In this document: positions 7,023 to 13,891 of the stretch, piece after piece
Layout: each line of letters begins with the position of its first letter
Position numbering within the stretch: position 1 is the stretch's first letter
Origin: an uncultured Gemmatimonadota bacterium
GTDB lineage: Bacteria; Gemmatimonadota; Gemmatimonadetes; Gemmatimonadales; Gemmatimonadaceae
DNA length: 19,513 nt
Direction: 5' to 3'
NCBI GenBank assembly: GCA_946480295.1
Contig: CAMLIT010000085.1
Coordinates: 1 to 19,513 of the forward strand
Made by a program: the position numbers and the translations under genes
The notes under the pieces: generated by a model
What the model was told of the DNA's origin: nothing
The model's input: only the letters and a program-made list of their open reading frames with translations
Database searches by the model: none

Positions 7023-7157
7023 GGGTCGAGGGTCGAGGGTCGAGGGTCGAGAGAGTGGGTTAGTGATGTAGGAACGAGGAACGAGGAACGAGGAATCACG
7101 TCCTTCCTCGTTCCTCGTTCCTGATTCCTCGTTCCTGCCCCCTCGACCCTCGACCCT
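7021..7157. repeat. Nested inverted heptamer arrays filling a convergent intergenic gap
   Basis: Four copies of GAGGGTC (7021-7048) are followed by GGAACGA x3 plus GGAATCA (7071-7098), then five units of TTCCTCG/TTCCTGA/TTCCTGC (7104-7138) and CCTCGAC x2 plus CCT (7141-7157). The outer arrays are mutually complementary and so are the inner ones; GGAACGAGGAATCA at 7085-7098 is perfectly complementary to 7122-7136 apart from phase. The whole gap could fold into one long hairpin in either transcript. The outer arms overlap the stop codons of both convergent genes (TGA 7020-7022; TAG on the minus strand at 7156-7158). A two-way terminator or mRNA end-protecting role is plausible. Confidence 0.88.
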
Positions 7158-8319
7158 AATGCGTCCGCACCGACGGCATCGGCTTCGAGTGATCCTCGTA
7201 CGGCCGCAGGTTCCACTCGAAGAAGGTCCACGTGCGGTTCCAGGAGTCGATCTGCGCGGGGGAGTCGACGCGCTCGAGGGTCACGGGGTCGACGCGGCGG
7301 CTGAAGGCGTGGCCGACGGAGGCGCCCCAGGGCGCCGGATCGACGTAGATCTTCGTCTCGGCGAGGTCCGGCTTGAGCGCGCGCAGCGCGTAGACCATCT
7401 GCTGGTCCTCGACGAAGTCCACGTCCTCGTCGTTCGTCGCGACGTGCACGAGGATCGGGACCTTAAGGTTCTCGACATGGTAGACCGGGGAGCGCTGGAT
7501 GTACTCCGCGCGCTTCTCGAAGGGCAGCCCCTGGATGCCCTCCTGCGTCGCGTAGTAGCGCTGGTACCCCGGGCCCTTGTAGGAGAGGCGGAAGACGAGG
7601 TTGGTGACCGGCACGATGGCGGCGCCCGCCTTGAACGGCTGCTCGCCGCGGAAGAGCACGTGCGCCGTGATGAATCCGCCGTGGCTCCAGCCCATGATGC
7701 CGAGACGGTCCATGTCCACGTACGGCAGCGTCTTCAGGAAGTCCACCGCGGAGATGACGTCGTCGACCTCCTTGCCGCCGTAGTCGATCGCGTCGTAGAA
7801 CGCGCCGCCGTGGCCCGTGGAGCCGCGGTAGTCGGGGCAGACGACGACGTACCCGCGCTGCACCGCCTCCTTCACGAAGGGGAGCATCATCTCGTTCCAG
7901 TCGCCGTGCACGCCGCCATGGACCCAGACCATCGCCGCGTGTCCCTTCGGCCCTCGTTTGGCGAGCGGCGCGAAGAGGTACGCGGGGATCTCCATCCCGT
8001 CGGCGCGGCTGCGGTAGCCGACCTTCCGGAACTCCATGACGCCCGCGCTGCGCGCGGCGTAGATGCTGTCGGTGCGCTGCTTCGCGGCGATCTGCTCGGC
8101 GAAGTCGGCCTGGGGGATGTCCGCCGGGCGGTCGCTGACGTACAGCTCCGCGGCACGCGCCGAGTCCATGACGACGGCGTGGCGCGAGCGACGGAGCCCC
8201 TGCTGCCGCCCGGCGCTCCCGGTCTGCGCGGCGGCGGGGATGGCGGCGAGGACGAGCGGGAGCGAAGCGGCGATGCCGGCGCGGCGGAGGCGCCGGACGA
8301 GCGACGGATGACGCGGCAT
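7156..8319 (-). CDS. Exported S9-type prolyl oligopeptidase/alpha-beta hydrolase
   Basis: Secreted serine hydrolase of 387 aa related to the catalytic domain of S9 peptidases, with no beta-propeller. Residues 1-31 are a Sec signal ending AAA before QTGSAG. MVWVHGG (130-136) gives the oxyanion region and DRLGIMGWSHGG (204-215) the nucleophile Ser212. VHVATNDEDV supplies Asp298, and GHAFSRR (336-342) the catalytic His337. The N-terminal part (40-110) is a short cap unlike full-size prolyl oligopeptidases, so an esterase role is possible. GGAGGG lies just upstream of the ATG on the minus strand, with a TACATT box (8350-8355, read on the minus strand) as a possible -10. The gene stands alone. Confidence 0.85.
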   Translation of the reverse strand: MPRHPSLVRRLRRAGIAASLPLVLAAIPAAAQTGSAGRQQGLRRSRHAVVMDSARAAELYVSDRPADIPQADFAEQIAAKQRTDSIYAARSAGVMEFRKVGYRSRADGMEIPAYLFAPLAKRGPKGHAAMVWVHGGVHGDWNEMMLPFVKEAVQRGYVVVCPDYRGSTGHGGAFYDAIDYGGKEVDDVISAVDFLKTLPYVDMDRLGIMGWSHGGFITAHVLFRGEQPFKAGAAIVPVTNLVFRLSYKGPGYQRYYATQEGIQGLPFEKRAEYIQRSPVYHVENLKVPILVHVATNDEDVDFVEDQQMVYALRALKPDLAETKIYVDPAPWGASVGHAFSRRVDPVTLERVDSPAQIDSWNRTWTFFEWNLRPYEDHSKPMPSVRTH

Positions 8320-8349
8320 GTGCCCTCCGTGGAGGGATCGGGATGGGCG

Positions 8350-8355
8350 AATGTA
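8350..8355 (-). promoter_or_regulatory. Candidate -10 box (TACATT) of the S9 peptidase gene
   Basis: On the minus strand TACATT stands 30 nt before the start codon with GGAGGG between. No recognisable -35 lies 16-18 nt farther upstream. It is AT-rich against a GC-rich background, but the call rests on a six-base match only. Confidence 0.3.
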
Positions 8356-8444
8356 CGGGAGTGTACCGGCGGGTGGCCAGTCTTGCCGTCGTGTCTATCC
8401 GCTGCCCACGGCGTGCGCCGCGCTCCGCGGACCATCCGACATCA

Positions 8445-8742
8445 CACGAGGAAACACGGATGCGACGGATGAACATCACGGGTGCACACGGATCGCTCCA
8501 CGCCGAGCGAGGGCGCCTCGCGCCAGGACGCGATAGCTTTGGGTTTCGCCAGTTCCCGAGTCCCGGATCCCAGCCGTCACATCCGTGACCTCCGTCCAAT
8601 CCGTGTCCAACAGCCGTTGAAGCCGGAGCGGTGTCCGAGCCCCGCGCACGGCGGCAGTGGCCCGCCCGGGCTCGTCCCTCGTCCCTCGTCACTCGTCCCT
8701 CGTCCCCACGCCTCCCGCCTCCCGCCTCCCGCCTCCCGCCCC
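8445..8742. repeat. Mosaic of short repeats between the S9 peptidase and YaeQ genes
   Basis: The 423-bp gap 8320-8742 has no gene I can support. Its right part is a patchwork of repeats: an inverted pair ACACGGAT (8454-8461) and ATCCGTGT (8599-8606), each within related degenerate sequence; TCCCGAG, TCCCGGA, TCCCAGC (8554-8574); CTCGTCC x5 with one variant (8671-8705); and CCTCCCG x4 (8711-8738), the inverse of the array at 3081-3108. The last array ends 4 nt before the YaeQ ATG. The open frame that continues upstream of YaeQ is translated repeat (Pro/Ser/Arg-rich) and not protein. Confidence 0.85.
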
Positions 8743-9288
8743 ATGGCCCTCCCCTCCACCCTCTACACCTTCGACATCCACCTCGCCAACGTGGACCGGC
8801 ACGTCTACGAGACCCTCTCCATCCGCGTGGCGCGGCATCCCTCGGAGACGGAGGAGTATCTGGTCACGCGCCTGCTCGCGTACTGCCTCGAGTACGCCGA
8901 GGGGATCGCCTTCTCCAAGGGGCTGGCCGAGCCGGACGAGCCGGCGCTCGCGGTGCGCGACCTCACCGGCGCGCTGCGGAGCTGGATCGAGGTCGGGGCG
9001 CCGGACGCGGAGCGGCTGCACCGGGCGAGCAAGGCGGCGCCGCGCGTCGTCGTCTACACGCACCGCGATCCGCGGCAGCTCGTGCGGCAGCTCGCGGGCG
9101 AGCGCATCCACCGCCGCGAGCAGCTCGAGATCTACGCCGTCGATCGCGCGCTGCTCGACGCGCTCGTGGAGCGGCTCGATCGGCGCATGGCGCTGGACGT
9201 GTCGGTGACCGAGGGGCACCTCTACGTCACCGTGGGCGACGAGACGCTCTCGGGCGTCGTCGAGCGCCACGTGCTCGACGACGCCTGA
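8743..9288 (+). CDS. yaeQ: YaeQ family protein
   Basis: Cytoplasmic YaeQ family protein of 181 aa, the usual family length. The fold is PD-(D/E)XK nuclease-like; the cellular role is unknown, though the enterobacterial protein was once linked to RfaH-like suppression. Conserved stretches seen include STLYTFDIHLANVDRHVYE near the N-terminus, LVTRLLAYCLEYAEGIAFSKGL (about 44-65), SWIEVGAPDAERLHRASKA and a Tyr/His/Leu-rich C-terminus. ATG 8743 is chosen because everything upstream is repeat and this start gives the canonical N-terminus. Unusually there is no Shine-Dalgarno: the 32 bases before the ATG are C/T-rich heptamers. It ends 8 nt from the convergent hydrolase stop. Confidence 0.9.
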   Translation: MALPSTLYTFDIHLANVDRHVYETLSIRVARHPSETEEYLVTRLLAYCLEYAEGIAFSKGLAEPDEPALAVRDLTGALRSWIEVGAPDAERLHRASKAAPRVVVYTHRDPRQLVRQLAGERIHRREQLEIYAVDRALLDALVERLDRRMALDVSVTEGHLYVTVGDETLSGVVERHVLDDA

Positions 9289-9296
9289 GTCGGCGC

Positions 9297-10862
9297 CTAA
9301 CGCTCCGACTCGCCGGCGACCTCCACGTCGCGGGCGAGCGAGATGGCGGGCTTGCTCTGCACCCCGGTGCGGTTGACGGCGTAGACGTAAATCGCGTCGA
9401 CGCCCGGCCCGGGCAGGTGATGGACACGCTCGGAGCCGGGGAGGATCTCCGTCGTCCAGCTCCCCCCGCGATCGCTCTGCACCACCCAGAGCCACGGCTT
9501 CTGTCCCTTCGCCGGCGTCAGGCGCACGATCGGCTCGCCGGTCGCCGCTTCCTCGCCGCGCGCGATGCGCGGCTCGCGCGGCGGCGGCTCGCGCAGCCAC
9601 GGCGTCGCCGGCGTGAGGGCGGGAGCGGCGTAGAGCGTCGCCAGCTTCTCGTCCACCGAGTCGAGGTCCGCCATCAGCGACTTCATGCTGAAGAACACGT
9701 TCCCCGACGCGCCGCGCGTGCGTCGCGTGATCTCGACCTGGCTCACGATCTCGTCGGAGGGCCAACCGTTCGCGCCGGCGCGCGCGGCGACGCGGTAGAC
9801 GGCGTTGCCGGCGTAGAGGTGACGGTGATGGAGGTTCTGCGCCGTCCACCAGTCGAGCATGACCGGGTAGGGCGCCGGCGCGTCGATGGTCATGTACAGC
9901 TGCGGCACGAAGTAGTCGCACCACCCGCTGCGGAGCCACTTGCGGGTGTCGGCGTAGATCAGGTGATAGGCGTCGTAGACCTTCAGCAGCCCGGGCGGGT
10001 TGTTCGGGCGCCAGCCGGAGATTGGGCTGATCCCGAACTGCACCCACGGCTTCACGCGATGAATGCCGGTGTACAGCTCGTGCACGAGCTGGTCGACGTT
10101 GTGCCGGCGCCAGTCGTCCTTCGACAGCCGGCCGCCGCCGCGGCGGTAGCGCGCGTAGCTGTCGGCGTCGGGGAACTCGATCGGCTGCCTGGTCGAGTCC
10201 AGCTCCGGATACGGATAGAAGTAGTCGTCGATGTGCACCCCATCGATGTCGTAGCGCTTCACGACATCGAGGATCACGCGCTCGGCGAGGCGGCGCACCT
10301 CGGGGTTGCCGGGATCCATCCAGAGATACGAGCCGTACGGCTTCACCAGCGAGGGGTGCGTGCGGCTGACGTGCGTGCGCGCCGTCTCGCTGATCGGGTG
10401 CGCGTAGCGCGCGCGGTAGGGATTGAACCACGCGTGCAGCTCGAGGCCGCGCTTGTGCGCCTCGGCGACGGCGAAGGCGAGCGGATCCCACGCCGGCTCC
10501 GGCGCGCGCCCCATCCGGCCGGTGAGGTACTCGCTCCACGGCTCGAGCTTCGAGTCGTAGAGTGCGTCGGTGCCTGGACGCACCTGGAGGATCACCGCGT
10601 TGAGGTGCAGCGCGACGGCGCGGTTCAGGATCGCGAGCAGCTCCTGCTGCGCCTCCCACGTCGAGAGGCCGGGCTTCGACGGCCAGTCGATGTTGGAGAC
10701 GGTGGCCACCCACGCCGCGCGAAATTCGCGGAGCACGGGAGGCGGGGGCTCGACGACGGCGGGGCGGCTGCGCGACGCGGAGGACTGCGCGGCGAGCGGC
10801 GCGCCGGCCGCGAGGAAGAGGAGGATCGCCGCGGCGGCGCGGAGGCGGGCGGGGTTGTGCAT
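9297..10862 (-). CDS. GHL10/DigH-like glycoside hydrolase, exported
   Basis: Secreted TIM-barrel hydrolase of the GHL10 family (PF02638; YngK/DigH type), 521 aa. DigH cuts glycan strands of denuded peptidoglycan, so cell-wall remodelling is the best guess. Residues 1-26 form a Sec signal ending LAAQ. The family start REFRAAWVATVSNIDWPSKPG (45-65) is followed by NAVILQVRPGTDALY, ELHAWFNPYRARYAH (141-155) and the active-site strand YDIDGVHIDDYFYPYP (204-219) with acidic residues. PWVQFGISPISGWRPN and YFVPQLYM complete the barrel. The last ~110 residues look like a fibronectin/Ig-type accessory domain. It lies 46 bp after the dehydrogenase stop. A TAGATT box 6 nt before the ATG suggests its own leaderless promoter. 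Confidence 0.9.
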   Translation of the reverse strand: MHNPARLRAAAAILLFLAAGAPLAAQSSASRSRPAVVEPPPPVLREFRAAWVATVSNIDWPSKPGLSTWEAQQELLAILNRAVALHLNAVILQVRPGTDALYDSKLEPWSEYLTGRMGRAPEPAWDPLAFAVAEAHKRGLELHAWFNPYRARYAHPISETARTHVSRTHPSLVKPYGSYLWMDPGNPEVRRLAERVILDVVKRYDIDGVHIDDYFYPYPELDSTRQPIEFPDADSYARYRRGGGRLSKDDWRRHNVDQLVHELYTGIHRVKPWVQFGISPISGWRPNNPPGLLKVYDAYHLIYADTRKWLRSGWCDYFVPQLYMTIDAPAPYPVMLDWWTAQNLHHRHLYAGNAVYRVAARAGANGWPSDEIVSQVEITRRTRGASGNVFFSMKSLMADLDSVDEKLATLYAAPALTPATPWLREPPPREPRIARGEEAATGEPIVRLTPAKGQKPWLWVVQSDRGGSWTTEILPGSERVHHLPGPGVDAIYVYAVNRTGVQSKPAISLARDVEVAGESER

Positions 10863-10868
10863 GCCATC

Positions 10869-10874
10869 AATCTA
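10869..10874 (-). promoter_or_regulatory. Candidate -10 box (TAGATT) for a leaderless transcript
   Basis: Read on the minus strand, TAGATT ends 6 nt before the ATG of the GHL10 gene, the spacing at which transcription would start at the codon itself. The intervening bases (TGATGGC region) hold no Shine-Dalgarno, and no clear -35 is visible. It is one of three such arrangements here. Confidence 0.4.
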
Positions 10875-10908
10875 AAGCCCGAGCGGCGCTTCCACGGCGC
10901 GGGCCCGC

Positions 10909-11805
10909 TCAGCCCCGCCGATCCTCGATCGGCGCGATGACCGCCGCGAAGTCCTCGTCCCGATACCCGGAGCTCGCGGCGTCGGCGTACGCGTCGCGCA
11001 CGCTCCGCGCGCCCGGCAGCTCGAGCCCCACCGCGCGCGCCTGGTCCAGCAGGAGATCGAGGTCCTTGAGCATGAGCCCCGTCGTGAAGAGCGGCGCGAA
11101 GCGCCGCTCGAAGAGCTGCGGCGCCTTGTACTCGAGGAAGGGCGACTTCAGCACGCCGGCGAACAGCGACTGGCGGACGATGTCGCGCGAGAGGCCGCTG
11201 CGGTCGGCGAGCACGATCGCCTCGGCGAGCAGCTCCGTGATGCCGCCGACGAGGAGGTTCATCACGAGCTTGAGCGCGTTCGCGCTGCCGGTCGGGCCGG
11301 TGCGCACCACGCTGCCGAAGCGGCGCAGCACTCGCTCGGCATCGTCCACGTCGGCGGGGTCGCCGCCGGCGAGCACGGTGAGCGTGCCGCCCTTCGCCGC
11401 CGGCACGCTGCCGAGCACCGGCGCGTCGACGAAGCGGCCGCCGGCGTTGCGCACCATCGCCGCGAACTCGCTCGCGTGCGCGGGTCCCACGGTCGAGCAG
11501 TCGATGACGAGGGCGTCGCGTTCGAGAGCGCCGAGCACGCCCTGGTCGCCCGCAAGCACGGCGTTCACCGCCGGCGGATCGGAGAGCATGAGGACGACGA
11601 CGCGCGCGCCGCGCACCGCGTCGGCGGGGGTCGCCGCCGCGCGAGCGCGCGCGCGCAGCTCCGCCGCGCGTTCGGGATTGCGGTTCCACACCGCGAGCGG
11701 ATGGCCGGCGTCGAGCAGGCGCTCGGCCATCGGCTGCCCCATGCGGCCGAGGCCGAGGAAGGCGATCGGCGGGGTGTTGGTCGTCGTGGTCGTCGGGTCC
11801 GTCAT
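10909..11805 (-). CDS. NAD(P)-dependent beta-hydroxyacid dehydrogenase (HIBADH/GLYR type)
   Basis: Cytoplasmic 298-aa member of the 3-hydroxyisobutyrate dehydrogenase/glyoxylate reductase family, which interconverts small 2-oxo or semialdehyde acids and hydroxy acids. The Rossmann motif IAFLGLGRMGQPMAERL spans 14-30. WNRNPER (40-46) follows strand 2 and its Arg suggests NADPH preference. DAPVLGSVPAAKGGTLTVLAGG (127-148) is the substrate-binding signature, and NALKLVMN (176-183) contains the catalytic Lys179. The N-terminus begins with a Thr-rich stretch encoded by a (GTC)n-like microsatellite that spans the start codon (11777-11820 on the plus strand), so the true start could be slightly downstream. 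It precedes the GHL10 gene; no metabolic link is evident. Confidence 0.9.
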   Translation of the reverse strand: MTDPTTTTTNTPPIAFLGLGRMGQPMAERLLDAGHPLAVWNRNPERAAELRARARAAATPADAVRGARVVVLMLSDPPAVNAVLAGDQGVLGALERDALVIDCSTVGPAHASEFAAMVRNAGGRFVDAPVLGSVPAAKGGTLTVLAGGDPADVDDAERVLRRFGSVVRTGPTGSANALKLVMNLLVGGITELLAEAIVLADRSGLSRDIVRQSLFAGVLKSPFLEYKAPQLFERRFAPLFTTGLMLKDLDLLLDQARAVGLELPGARSVRDAYADAASSGYRDEDFAAVIAPIEDRRG

Positions 11806-11935
11806 CGTCGTCGTCCGCGTGTTCGGCTCGATCGGGAATCGTCAGGCGCGCGACCGGGCGCTCCCCGCCGGTCCGCGCGACGGCGGTCGCGCACGCCGCC
11901 GCGGTGCGGTCGGGGCACCTTTCCTGGCCGAAACG

Positions 11936-11941
11936 TATATT
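11936..11941 (+). promoter_or_regulatory. Candidate -10 box (TATATT) for a leaderless ABC transporter transcript
   Basis: TATATT (five of six matches to TATAAT) ends exactly 6 nt before the ATG at 11948, in a region otherwise above 70% GC. Only TGACCT/C-type bases intervene, so no Shine-Dalgarno is present. No -35 consensus is seen 16-18 nt upstream. The box lies in the 142-bp divergent gap shared with the dehydrogenase gene. Confidence 0.5.
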
Positions 11942-11947
11942 GACCTC

Positions 11948-13891
11948 ATGCCCTCGGAAACGCGCCCGACCATCGCCGCGCCCCGCGCGCCCTCTCCGGC
12001 CTCTCCGCCCTCTCCGCCTCCCCCGCGCCCCCCGGCCAACGCGCCGGCGTCCCACAAGCCACGGACGCCGCGGGCCTGGTCCGAGGCGCGGCTGCTCCTG
12101 CGGGAGCATCGTGCATCCCTCACCGTCGGGATGCTGCTGATGCTCGTGAACCGGCTCTCGGGGCTCGTCCTGCCGTGGTCGTCGAAGTACCTCATCGACG
12201 GCGTCGTCGGGAAACATCGCGCCGACCTCCTGCTCCCCCTCGCCGTCGCGGTCGGGGTCGCCACGCTGGTGCAGGCGGGGACGGGCTTCGCGCTGTCGCA
12301 GGTGGTCAGCATCGCCGGCCAGCGCGCGATCATGCGCCTGCGCAAGGCCGTGCAGGCGCGCGTGCTCCGGCTCCCCGTCGCGTACTTCGACTCGACGAAG
12401 ACGGGCGTGCTCATCTCGCGGGTGATGTCCGACGCCGAGGGGGTGCGGAACCTCGTCGGCACCGGGATCATCCAGCTCGTCGGCGGTTTCGTGACGGCGG
12501 GGATCGCGCTCGGCGTGCTCTTCTATCTCAACTGGCGGCTCACGACGGCGTCGCTCATCCTGCTGGCGGCGTTCGGCGTCCTGATGGCGGTCGCATTCAG
12601 CCGCCTGCGGCCGATCTTCCGCGAGCGGCAGGTGATCAACGCCGACGTCACCGGCCGGCTCGCCGAGACGCTGGGCGGCGTACGGCTCGTGAAGGTCTAC
12701 GTGGCGGAGCGGCGCGAGCGGCTCGTCTTCGCGCGCGGCGTGCACAAGCTCTTCCGCAACGTCGCCTCGACGATCACCGGCACGTCGGCCGTGAGCGCGC
12801 TGACCACGGCGATCGTCGGCGTGATCGGCGTGCTGCTCATCGTCATCGGCGGGCGCTCGATCCTCGCCGGCCAGATGACCCTCGGCGACCTCGTGATGTA
12901 CATCTTCTTCGTCGGGCTGCTCGCGGCGCCGCTCGTCCAGATCGCCTCGATCGGCACGCAGATCTCCGAGGCGTTCGCCGGGCTCGATCGCATCCGCGAG
13001 ATCATGGACACCCCGACCGAGGACGCCGAGGACGCGCGGCGCCACCCGGTCGACGACATCCAGGGCGAGGTGGAATTCCGCGACGTGAGCTTCGAGTACC
13101 AGCCGGACACCCCGGTGCTCCACGACATCGCCTTCCACGCGCGCGCCGGCTCGACGACGGCGCTCGTCGGGCCGAGCGGATCGGGGAAGAGCACCCTCGT
13201 GAACCTGGTGATGGCGTTCAGCCAGCCGAAGAGCGGCCGCATCCTCGTCGACGGACGCGACGTCGACGAGCTCCGGCTGCGCGACTACCGCGCGCTGATC
13301 GGCGTCGTCATGCAGGACAACTTCCTCTTCGACGGCACCATCCGCGAGAACATCGCCTTCAGCAAGCCGGGGGCGACGGACGAGGAGGTCCGGACGGTGA
13401 GCCGGATCGCGCACGTCGACGAGTTCGTGGACCGCTTCGAGCAGGGCTACGACACGATCGTCGGCGAGCGCGGGGTGAAGCTCTCCGGCGGCCAGCGGCA
13501 GCGCGTCGCGATCGCCCGCGCGATCCTCGCCGACCCGCGCATCCTCATCCTCGACGAGGCGACGTCGAGCCTCGACAGCGAGAGCGAGGCGCTGATCCGC
13601 GACGGCCTGCGGTCGCTGCGCCGCGGGCGCACGACGTTCGTCATCGCCCACCGCCTGTCCACGATCGAGAGCGCCGACCAGATCCTCGTGCTCGACGAGG
13701 GGCGCATCGTCGAGCGGGGCACGCACGCCGAGCTGCTCGCGCGCGGGGGCCGGTACCGGCAGCTCTACGAGCGGCAGTACAGCGTGGAGGCGGACCGGTT
13801 CATCAACCCCGGCGAGGACTTCCTCCCGGTGCCGCCGTCGCCGAAGGAGGCGATCCCGCGGCCGACGCGCAGCGGAGCGGGGCCGCTATGA
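11948..13891 (+). CDS. ABC exporter half-transporter (MsbA-type, TMD-NBD fusion)
   Basis: Half-size ABC exporter of 647 aa that should act as a homodimer in the inner membrane, exporting a lipid, drug or glycolipid. Residues 1-45 are a Pro/Ala/Ser-rich cytoplasmic extension. The transmembrane domain covers about 55-345, with helices near 58-80, 95-120, 170-195, 200-218, 283-303 and 313-332. The ATPase domain is complete: Walker A GPSGSGKST (408-416), Q-loop Gln456, signature LSGGQ (512-516), Walker B ILILDE (532-537) with catalytic Glu537, and H-loop His568. Its stop overlaps the DUF3108 start by 4 bp. The start is supported by the TATATT box 6 nt upstream; MsbA-like homologues lack the Pro-rich leader. 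Confidence 0.92.
   Translation: MPSETRPTIAAPRAPSPASPPSPPPPRPPANAPASHKPRTPRAWSEARLLLREHRASLTVGMLLMLVNRLSGLVLPWSSKYLIDGVVGKHRADLLLPLAVAVGVATLVQAGTGFALSQVVSIAGQRAIMRLRKAVQARVLRLPVAYFDSTKTGVLISRVMSDAEGVRNLVGTGIIQLVGGFVTAGIALGVLFYLNWRLTTASLILLAAFGVLMAVAFSRLRPIFRERQVINADVTGRLAETLGGVRLVKVYVAERRERLVFARGVHKLFRNVASTITGTSAVSALTTAIVGVIGVLLIVIGGRSILAGQMTLGDLVMYIFFVGLLAAPLVQIASIGTQISEAFAGLDRIREIMDTPTEDAEDARRHPVDDIQGEVEFRDVSFEYQPDTPVLHDIAFHARAGSTTALVGPSGSGKSTLVNLVMAFSQPKSGRILVDGRDVDELRLRDYRALIGVVMQDNFLFDGTIRENIAFSKPGATDEEVRTVSRIAHVDEFVDRFEQGYDTIVGERGVKLSGGQRQRVAIARAILADPRILILDEATSSLDSESEALIRDGLRSLRRGRTTFVIAHRLSTIESADQILVLDEGRIVERGTHAELLARGGRYRQLYERQYSVEADRFINPGEDFLPVPPSPKEAIPRPTRSGAGPL

Noticed and set aside
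7021..7157. CRISPR array
   Set aside because: Units are 7 bp, contiguous and without spacers, and no cas gene is present.
8482..8742. N-terminal extension of YaeQ by 87 codons
   Set aside because: The extension is translated repeat sequence and YaeQ proteins are about 181 aa, exactly what ATG 8743 gives.
8631..10940. 769-codon plus-strand open frame over YaeQ and the GHL10 hydrolase
   Set aside because: Its protein is Arg/Ala-rich low complexity, starts within the repeat mosaic and opposes the clear minus-strand hydrolase.
10625..13726. 1033-codon open frame on the minus strand across the dehydrogenase and ABC transporter genes
   Set aside because: It is antisense to well-identified genes with full family motifs and has an Arg/Pro/Ala/Asp-rich composition typical of shadow frames in GC-rich DNA.
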